From DASUBN01 sp050261675 (GTDB lineage Bacteria > Pseudomonadota > Gammaproteobacteria > Natronospirales > REEB76), in contig JBLNDO010000024.1 in assembly GCA_050261675.1 (NCBI GenBank), positions 1 through 64,000 on the forward strand: 64,000 nt of DNA, in the 5' to 3' direction. The first letter of the stretch is position 1, and each line of letters opens with the position of its first letter. Below are positions 58,057 to 64,000 of the stretch, one piece after another. The notes under the pieces are model-generated. The model was given only the letters and a program-made list of their open reading frames with translations, ran no database searches and had not been told where the DNA came from. The position numbers were made by a program, and so were the translations under genes.

Positions 58057-59640
58057 TCACGGCCGGCAGGCGGGGTCGGTGATGCTCGGGAGGAAGCGCG
58101 GCGGGCGCCGCGCGTGGCTCGCCTGCTCGTAGGCATAGGCGATGCCGATCAGCGTCGGCTCGCTCCACTTGGCCCCGAAGAAGCTCATGCCCACGGGCAG
58201 GCAGTGCACGAAGCCCGCCGGCACGGTCACATCCGGATAGCCCGCCACCGCCGCCGGTGAGGAGCTGCCGCCGGCCGTGTGGTCGCCCGTGATCATGTCC
58301 GTCATCCAGGCGGGGCCGCCGGTAGGCGCCAGGAGGGCGTCCAGCTTGTCCTTGGCGAGCGTCGCGTCGATGCCTTCAGGGCCGGCGAGGCGCTTGGACT
58401 TCTCCAGCGAATCCAGGTAAGCCTTGTCCGTGAGCGGGCCCTTGGATTCGGCCTGCTCGAAGAAGTCCTGACCGAACCAGGGCATCTCCTCCGCGGCATG
58501 GGTCTTATCGAAAGCAATCACGTCCGCGAGGTCGTGCACCGCGAGGCCCGAGCGGCCCGCGAGATAGGCGTTGAGATCGTGCTTCAGCTCGTAGACCAGC
58601 ACGTTGGTCTCGTCGTCACCGTAGTCGTTCATGTGAGGCAGATCCACTGGATCCACGATGACCGCGCCCTGGGCTTTGAGCACAGCGATAGTCTGGTCCA
58701 GGAGCGCGTCCACGTTGGGGTCGAAGCCTGCCAACTTGCGCACCACGCCGATGCGCTTGCCCTTGAGCGCGCCCGGGTCCAGGAACTTGCGGTAGTCGGT
58801 GGCGTGCTGGTCCGCCTCGACGGTGGCCGGATCCTGGGGGTCGCTGCCGGCCAGCACCGTGAGGAGCAGCGCCGCGTCGGCGACGCTCCCGGCGATGGGC
58901 CCGGCGGTGTCCTGGCTGTGCGCGATGGGGACGATACCGCTGCGGCTCACGAGGCCGAGCGTGGGCTTGATGCCCACCAGGCCGTTGGTGGACGAGGGGC
59001 AGACGATGGAACCGTCGGTCTCGCTGCCCACGGCCACGAGGGTGTAGCCCGCGGCCACCGCCGCGGCGGAGCCGGAACTGGAGCCGCAGGCGTTGCGGTC
59101 CAGGGCGTAGGGATTGCGCGTCAAGCCGCCCCGCCCGCTCCAGCCGCTCACCGAGTGGTTGGAACGGATGTTGGCCCATTCGCTCAAGTTGGTCTTGCCC
59201 AGGATCACCGCGCCCGCTGCGCGCAGCCGTGCCGCCACGGCGGAATCCCGCGGCGCGGGCGCCCCCGTCATGGCGAGGGAGCCCGCGGTAGTCAGCATGC
59301 GGTCGCCGGTGTCGATGTTGTCCTTGAGGAGCACGGGGATCCCGTAGAGCAGCCCCTTCTGGCCGCCCTTCTCCAAGGATGCGGCGATGGCTAGCGCGTC
59401 CGGATTGGTCTCGATCACTGCGTGTATCTTCGGCCCGCCGGTGTCGAGGCCCGCGATGCGGTCCAGTGCCGCCCGGGTGAGCCGCGTGGGGGTGGTGGCG
59501 CCGGAGCGAAGCGCTTGCTCCGCCTCGGCGAGGGAGGCCGGACCGCCCGGCGCCGTGGCGGGCTGGCTGGCGCAGCCGAATGCCGCCAGGAACAGGCCGG
59601 AAGAAAGCACGGCGCGCGCCGCTCGCGGGATGAGTTCCAT
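58057..59640 (-). CDS. Exported amidase (amidase-signature family)
   Basis: 527 aa from the ATG at 59640, with GGAG upstream. Signal ending LFLAAFGCAS, a possible lipobox. Ser-cisSer-Lys triad: Lys in PVLLKDNIDT, and CGSSSGSAAAVAAGY with GSETDGSIVCPSSTNGLVG. Such periplasmic amidases cleave amides of amino acids or peptides. It follows the TonB receptor gene by 57 bases on the same strand, so the two may import and cleave one substrate. A strong hairpin (59660) separates them. Confidence 0.88.
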   Translation of the reverse strand: MELIPRAARAVLSSGLFLAAFGCASQPATAPGGPASLAEAEQALRSGATTPTRLTRAALDRIAGLDTGGPKIHAVIETNPDALAIAASLEKGGQKGLLYGIPVLLKDNIDTGDRMLTTAGSLAMTGAPAPRDSAVAARLRAAGAVILGKTNLSEWANIRSNHSVSGWSGRGGLTRNPYALDRNACGSSSGSAAAVAAGYTLVAVGSETDGSIVCPSSTNGLVGIKPTLGLVSRSGIVPIAHSQDTAGPIAGSVADAALLLTVLAGSDPQDPATVEADQHATDYRKFLDPGALKGKRIGVVRKLAGFDPNVDALLDQTIAVLKAQGAVIVDPVDLPHMNDYGDDETNVLVYELKHDLNAYLAGRSGLAVHDLADVIAFDKTHAAEEMPWFGQDFFEQAESKGPLTDKAYLDSLEKSKRLAGPEGIDATLAKDKLDALLAPTGGPAWMTDMITGDHTAGGSSSPAAVAGYPDVTVPAGFVHCLPVGMSFFGAKWSEPTLIGIAYAYEQASHARRPPRFLPSITDPACRP

Positions 59641-59659
59641 GGGACCTCCAGGGGAAGAA

Positions 59660-59691
59660 GGGCGTCCCCGGCCGCCGGGCCGGGGACGCCC
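59660..59691. terminator. 14-bp hairpin between TonB receptor and amidase
   Basis: GGGCGTCCCCGGCC (59660-59673), loop GCCG, GGCCGGGGACGCCC (59678-59691): a perfect stem in a 57-bp gap. No T-run follows on the minus strand, so it may attenuate or stabilise message rather than stop all transcription. Confidence 0.55.
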
Positions 59692-59697
59692 CGGCAA

Positions 59698-62529
59698 TCA
59701 GAACTTTGCCTTCAAACCCAGCGAGAAGAAACGCCCGACGATGCCTGCGGAATGGTAGGTCGGATTGTAGTTCACACCGGCATAGTCGATGGGGTCGAAT
59801 GGCGCCTTGCGGTCGAACAGATTGAGGATCGCCCCGGTCATGGAGACCTTGTCGGTGAAGTCGTACTCGCCCGTGAGGTCCACGTAAGTGAACGACGGCA
59901 CGCGGCAGTCCGCCGGCAGGTTGGCGCCGGTGGGCGTGGCGGTGGAGAAGCACAGGTCATTGGTGCCCGGGCCGGTCACGTCCGGCACGCTCATGAAGAT
60001 GCCACTCACGTAGTTGATAGTGGCGGTCACGTTGGCGGGCCCGAAGTCGAAGCTGTTCGCCCAGCTGATGCGGTCACGCGGGGTGCCGGCGCCGGACGAC
60101 AGGATGTACGGCCCTTGGGTGCCCACGTAGTTCACCAGCGGCCCACCCGCGCTCAGGGTCTCCTCGAAGCTCAGGATGCGGGTGAAATCCAGGTCGCTGG
60201 TCCAGTGCGTTGCCGCGAAGTCCTGCTTGTAGACGAGGCTCAAATCCACGCCGCTGGTCTTGAGTTCGTTCTCGTTCACGTAGGGCGCGGCGACGATGGT
60301 GGGGCGCGGCAAGAGCGTGGGATGCGCCGGGTCCGGCACGTCCTGGCTGATGGAGGACCCCGGCGGCAGGGACTGGCCCGCGAAGTAGGCGTTCAGCACG
60401 TCGAAGGGACTGGATTGGGCGATGACGCCGGTCTTGATGATGTTGTAGTAATCGAAGGTGCCGCTCAGGGAATCGAACGGCTGGAAGATCAGTCCCAGGG
60501 TGTAGTTGCGGGCCCGCTCCGGCTGGATGTTCGGGTTGGCCGAGGTCAAGAGGCCTAAGGGATAAGGCTGCACGTAGGCGTCGTTGCCGTGGGCGGCGAT
60601 GTAGCTCGCGGGAAGCGTGTAGGTGATGAAGCCCTCGGCGGCGCTGGAACCGTTCTCGGCGAAGCTCGGTGCGCGGAAGCCCTTGGAATAGGTGCCGCGG
60701 AAACCGAGCTCGGGAATGGGCGTCCATTTCACGCCGAACTTGGGCGAGAAGGCGCTGCCGAAGTCGGAGTAGTGGTCCTCCCGGCCGGCGAAGTCGAGCT
60801 CCAGGGATTCCAGCACCGGCGCGTCCAGTTCCACGAACACCGCGCTCACGGTGCGCGAGCCGATGGTGTGCGCGATGCCCAGGCCCTGGAATTCCAGGTT
60901 GGGGTTGAGGTCCGGGTCGTCCTGGGCTTCGTAGCGCCACTGGCCGCCGAGGGCGAGGCCCAGCGGGCCGCCGGACAGGGCCATCAAGTCCCGGTTGGCG
61001 GTGAAATCCAGCGCGTCCATGTCGGTGGTAGAGGTCTTGGCGATGGTCGGTGACAGAGCGTCGCGCACCGCTTGGGAATTGGACGCGGGGTTCACAAAGC
61101 TATAGGCGCCGGTGGCGATGTCCTGCAGTAGTTGTTGGTAGTTGATGAATCCCCGGTTGTTCACGTTCAGCCAGGTGTGGTTGAGGGTGAGCGCGGCGTC
61201 GTAACTCCAGTCGGCGCCCAGGTCGCCGTTCACTTCCCCCACCATCCGCATGTTGTGGTTCACATCGGTGAAACCACCGGGGATGTCGCCGAAGGCATAG
61301 TTGATGGCGGCGTATTTCCCGGACGAGGCGAAGGGATCGTTGGGGTTCAGCTTGCCGTTGAGCAGGGTCGGCGGCAGCACGATGGAGTCGGTGTTGTTGG
61401 GCGAGCTCACCTGGATCTGGCTCGGGTTCGCCGTGGCCACGGTCCGGGTCTGGAAGAAGCTCGCGGTCAGGTTGACCGTGGTGGCGGAACTGATGTCCGC
61501 CGTCATGCGGCCCTCCAGGCCGTAGCGGTCCTCCTCCGGCAGAATCTCGTCGTTCAGGGAGACGAAGTTCTGTTCGCAGAAGGTGCCGGTTCCGGCCACC
61601 GTCACCTGCTTGGAATCGGCCGGGTTACAGGGGCGCAACGGCTGGTAGAGGCCGCTCACATTGCCGCTGGCGTCCGAGGGGGCCACGGCGCCGTAGCCGG
61701 AGCCGAAGAACAGGCCGGGGTTGCCGGCATTGAAATCGAGCCCGCCGAGAGAAGAGGTGTCGGCGGTGTTATAGGGGAAGCCACGCTGGCTGTTGTGGAT
61801 CGGGTCGTCCTTCTCGTACTCGAAATTGACCCAGGCGTTGTAATGGTCCTGGGCGGTGTCGCCGGTGCCGCCGAGGTAGCTGAACTGGGTGGTGGTCCCG
61901 CCGCCGTGCTGGGAGGTGCCGGCTCCGGCCTTTACCTGGGTGTCGTGGTAGTTCTTGACCAGGATGATGTTCACTACGCCGGCGATGGCGTCGGCGCCGT
62001 AGATGGAGGACGCGCCGTCCTTCAGCACTTCGATGTGGTCCACGGCGTTGAGGGGAATGGTGTTGAGGTCGGTGAAGGAACGCTCGCCGTCGTCGGCGAG
62101 GGCGTAGGCCGCGGTGCGGTGCCCATCGATGAGGATCAGCGTGGAGTTCACCGTGAGGCCGCGCAAGGCCAGGCCGGTGGAACCCGCGGCGAATCCCAGC
62201 GTGAAGCCGAGCGGAATGGTGCCGCTGTTGTCGGCGGTGATTGACCGCAGCACGTCCGAGACCGTGGTGAGGCCGCTTTGCTGGATCTGGGTGGCGGTGA
62301 TGATCTCCACCGGTGCCGGGGTCTCGATGCTGGTGCGCGGTATGGCCGTGCCGGTGACCGTGATGCGGCCGAGTTGGGCCGTCTGGGGCGACGTCGCCGG
62401 TGTGGCGCTCGGTGCGGGTTGGGGCGGGGCCGCGGTGGCGGCGTTGGGAGCCGGGTCCGCCGCCGCGGCGGCGCCGGCTACAAACAGGAAAACTAGGGTC
62501 AGAGTTTTATGCAGACGAATCGAGTTCAT
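59698..62529 (-). CDS. TonB-dependent outer-membrane receptor
   Basis: 943 aa with signal MNSIRLHKTLTLVFLFVAGA. A Pro/Ala-rich linker precedes the TonB-box-like region GRITVTGTAIPRTSIETPAP and the plug (IQQSGLTTVSDVLRSITADN; VEVLKDGAS-type IEVLKDGASSIYGADAIAGV). The 22-strand barrel ends FSLGLKAKF with C-terminal Phe, and RGTYSKGFRAPSFAENG is the typical late barrel segment. GGGAG precedes the ATG. Takes up a large ligand such as a peptide or siderophore; the downstream exported amidase favours an amide or peptide. Confidence 0.92.
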   Translation of the reverse strand: MNSIRLHKTLTLVFLFVAGAAAAADPAPNAATAAPPQPAPSATPATSPQTAQLGRITVTGTAIPRTSIETPAPVEIITATQIQQSGLTTVSDVLRSITADNSGTIPLGFTLGFAAGSTGLALRGLTVNSTLILIDGHRTAAYALADDGERSFTDLNTIPLNAVDHIEVLKDGASSIYGADAIAGVVNIILVKNYHDTQVKAGAGTSQHGGGTTTQFSYLGGTGDTAQDHYNAWVNFEYEKDDPIHNSQRGFPYNTADTSSLGGLDFNAGNPGLFFGSGYGAVAPSDASGNVSGLYQPLRPCNPADSKQVTVAGTGTFCEQNFVSLNDEILPEEDRYGLEGRMTADISSATTVNLTASFFQTRTVATANPSQIQVSSPNNTDSIVLPPTLLNGKLNPNDPFASSGKYAAINYAFGDIPGGFTDVNHNMRMVGEVNGDLGADWSYDAALTLNHTWLNVNNRGFINYQQLLQDIATGAYSFVNPASNSQAVRDALSPTIAKTSTTDMDALDFTANRDLMALSGGPLGLALGGQWRYEAQDDPDLNPNLEFQGLGIAHTIGSRTVSAVFVELDAPVLESLELDFAGREDHYSDFGSAFSPKFGVKWTPIPELGFRGTYSKGFRAPSFAENGSSAAEGFITYTLPASYIAAHGNDAYVQPYPLGLLTSANPNIQPERARNYTLGLIFQPFDSLSGTFDYYNIIKTGVIAQSSPFDVLNAYFAGQSLPPGSSISQDVPDPAHPTLLPRPTIVAAPYVNENELKTSGVDLSLVYKQDFAATHWTSDLDFTRILSFEETLSAGGPLVNYVGTQGPYILSSGAGTPRDRISWANSFDFGPANVTATINYVSGIFMSVPDVTGPGTNDLCFSTATPTGANLPADCRVPSFTYVDLTGEYDFTDKVSMTGAILNLFDRKAPFDPIDYAGVNYNPTYHSAGIVGRFFSLGLKAKF

Positions 62530-62736
62530 CGTGCGTCTCCCGTTATTCGTGTTTTGGACGTCTTCACCTGTCGTGAATAAAAACCAGATAAGTATGGATG
62601 CTGTTCCCGGAAATGACAGGGCGGGATTCGAATATTCGCGGTGATTAAGTCAAATCAGGCCACTCGCGCATCTCCGGTTAAGGGAATCACCCGAAGCGCT
62701 CGTGTAGGCTGGCGACGCACACCACGGAGCACCGGC

Positions 62737-63171
62737 ATGGGCATCTGGTTCAAACCCTTCGGCGTAGACGAGCTCAACGCCTACCAGCAGGAGACGCTGG
62801 TGAGCCACTTGGGCATCCGCTACACCGAGGTGGGGGAGGATTTCATCTCCGCCAGCATGCCGGTGGACGGCCGCACCAAGCAGCCCGCCGGCATCCTGCA
62901 CGGCGGAGCCTCGGTAGCGCTCGCCGAGACGCTCGGCAGCACCGGCGCGAACCTGGTGGTGGACCGGGAAAAGAAGCTCTGCGTGGGACTCGAGATCAAC
63001 GCCAACCACGTGCGCGCCATGAAGGACGGCACGGTCTACGGCACGGCGCGCCCGCTGCACTTGGGCGGCACCACCCAGGTGTGGGAAATCAAGATCAGCG
63101 ACGAACAGGGACGCCTAGTGTGCGTCTCGCGCATCACGATGGCGGTCTTGGACCGCTCTTCGCTGCGCTAG
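62737..63171 (+). CDS. PaaI-type hotdog-fold thioesterase
   Basis: 144 aa from the ATG at 62737, with CGGAG upstream. Starts MGIWFKPFGVDELNAYQQET; GILHGGASVALAETLGSTGA is the active-site helix (Glu in ALAET), and NANHVRAMKDGTVYGTARPL the second conserved strand pair. Close in length and motifs to YdiI/MenI-like thioesterases that hydrolyse aromatic or short acyl-CoA. No menaquinone genes are nearby, so the physiological substrate is unknown. A longer frame from 62641 lacks homology. Confidence 0.88.
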   Translation: MGIWFKPFGVDELNAYQQETLVSHLGIRYTEVGEDFISASMPVDGRTKQPAGILHGGASVALAETLGSTGANLVVDREKKLCVGLEINANHVRAMKDGTVYGTARPLHLGGTTQVWEIKISDEQGRLVCVSRITMAVLDRSSLR

Positions 63172-63180
63172 GGCCGCGTT

Positions 63181-63660
63181 TCAGGCCTGCTGGAATTCCG
63201 GGAAAATCCGCGACAGCCAACGGCGCCAAGCCGGCTCGCGTTTCGGAACCGGCGGCAACCTGAAGCGCGTGCCGACCGTGTCGTCGTCGTTGCAGGGCTG
63301 GAAATACACCACCACCGGGGGACGGCGGCGGTCGTAATTGGGCGCGCCCGCATGGTGGCCGAGCACCGCCTCCATGCTGAGCTCGCTGATGGTGGCGATG
63401 CGTGCCAGCTCCGCGAGCGGAATCTTTTCCAGATCCAGGGTCACGACCCGGCCGGTGGAACGGAATACCTTGATGGCCGTGACTTCCACCAGGCGCTCGC
63501 GCGGGCGCCGTCCGAATTCGGTTCGCTCGTCGTAGGCGTAGACCCGGTCGCCGACTTCCATGTCCGCGCCGTAGGGGCAGAACAGGCAATCCGCCGTGCT
63601 GACATCGCGCACGAAGGCCGGCAGGCGTTTGGCGTTTGGGTTCTTGCGGCGTCTGTTCAT
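63181..63660 (-). CDS. Cys-containing unknown protein
   Basis: 159 aa from the ATG at 63660; an in-frame ATG two codons earlier is possible. A basic N-terminus (MNRRRKNPNAKRLPAFVRDV) precedes a CxxC-type motif TADCLFCPYG, then ADMEVGDRVYAYDERTEFGR, which reads like a small beta-barrel, and a C-terminal basic helix. No family is recognised. It converges on the thioesterase gene, nine bases between stops. Confidence 0.6.
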   Translation of the reverse strand: MNRRRKNPNAKRLPAFVRDVSTADCLFCPYGADMEVGDRVYAYDERTEFGRRPRERLVEVTAIKVFRSTGRVVTLDLEKIPLAELARIATISELSMEAVLGHHAGAPNYDRRRPPVVVYFQPCNDDDTVGTRFRLPPVPKREPAWRRWLSRIFPEFQQA

Positions 63661-63858
63661 CGGCATCGACCCCGTTTATCAGGTGAACTGTTTCCCGGTC
63701 TGCCGCAGCGACGACTTTCCATATCGTTCCGTGCAGACGCCGGAACCAGTGCGATAGATAACACACGGGGTGGAAGCAAAATGCGAAGCGCGTCACCAAT
63801 GACGGTTCGGACGAAGGCCAGGCTTATGTCGCAAGGTTGAAATCCCTGCAAAATCCCG

Positions 63859-64000
63859 TTACCAGCGGCTCAAAGCCTGTTGGGCCGCCGGATTGTCGCC
63901 GCGGGCGAGAAGGCCCGTGGGACTGATGGAGACGCTGTATTGGGCGCCATCCGCCATGGGCAGGTAGGTGGCGCTTCCATAGCCCGCGTCCACCCAGGGC
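63859..64000 (-). CDS. Unknown protein, 5' end outside window
   Basis: Reading the minus strand from the right edge gives WVDAGYGSATYLPMADGAQY then SVSISPTGLLARGDNPAAQQ and a TAA at 63859-63861. About 46 codons are present and the frame is open to the window edge. The sequence suggests an exported or barrel-associated C-terminus but no family is recognised. Confidence 0.5.
   Translation of the reverse strand, partial: PWVDAGYGSATYLPMADGAQYSVSISPTGLLARGDNPAAQQALSRW

Noticed and set aside
1..64000. tRNA, rRNA or CRISPR array
   Set aside because: No cloverleaf-like CCA-ended gene, rRNA core sequence or regularly spaced direct repeat was seen while reading both strands; a tRNA scan would settle the point.

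Overview
The window is GC-rich chromosomal DNA, densely packed and with mostly operonic genes. Outer-membrane barrels, a TonB receptor, lipoproteins, c-di-GMP enzymes, SapC, a TorF-type porin, NudC and a methanethiol methyltransferase homologue point to a Gram-negative proteobacterium. I favour a gammaproteobacterium near the Xanthomonadales/Nevskiales/Steroidobacterales, but nothing here fixes the genus. No rRNA, tRNA, CRISPR array or prophage is visible.

Layout. 1-4920: a DUF1684 fragment, a monohaem cytochrome c, a LysE exporter, a SapC plus sulfotransferase-fold pair, and a lipoprotein. 5124-12155: a two-subunit DUF969/DUF979 (5-oxoproline-type) permease, an epimerase, a DUF805-pilin fusion, an iron-sulfur flavoreductase, then a CBS-histidine kinase translationally coupled to a double-receiver regulator. 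12194-18272: an EAL phosphodiesterase, a glycosyltransferase, a secreted phosphoesterase, an autoregulated ArsR/AHSA1 pair, a zinc-ribbon protein and an orphan ParA. 18275-19965: a lower-GC patch with a secreted unknown, a T4-endonuclease-V-like repair enzyme, a possible 43-aa protein and a decayed copy of a gene that is intact at 22029. 19966-29330: an alpha/beta hydrolase-LuxR fusion, MddA, lipoproteins, DUF4337, a tandem PPK2 with an in-frame TAG, and barrels. 29338-32618: a MocR regulator facing three DUF1579-like domains across an operator-like region. 32714-38615: a small cytochrome-oxidase-like membrane protein, EamA, and a Cys-rich barrel/TlpA/GDCCVxC/DUF1259/ChrA group. 38673-46880: two c-di-GMP enzymes, an AraC/VOC pair and an intact IS30 element. 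47007-54166: a tightly coupled HIT/NudC/EamA/NRDE/S9-peptidase operon, then an esterase, an SDR and a barrel. 54306-64000: a DUF885 zinc peptidase, a membrane-GAF sensor, an amidase with a large TonB receptor, a PaaI thioesterase and two unknowns.

How the genes work together. Translational coupling is frequent (GTGA or ATGA overlaps at 6077, 11253, 27059, 47423, 48361 and 50048). Several convergent pairs share their stop codons. Regulation can be read at some loci: a CRP-type site before the CBS kinase, two identical FNR/ANR-type boxes before the PPK2 and TlpA loci, a perfect palindrome over the ArsR start codon, and MocR-type half sites before the DUF1579-like genes.

The least explained element is a repeat of about 130-200 bp present three times (4927, 42048, 44238). 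Each copy supplies the TAA stop codon of a neighbouring gene in the same relative orientation. Two inverted copies bracket the IS30/HXXEE segment.
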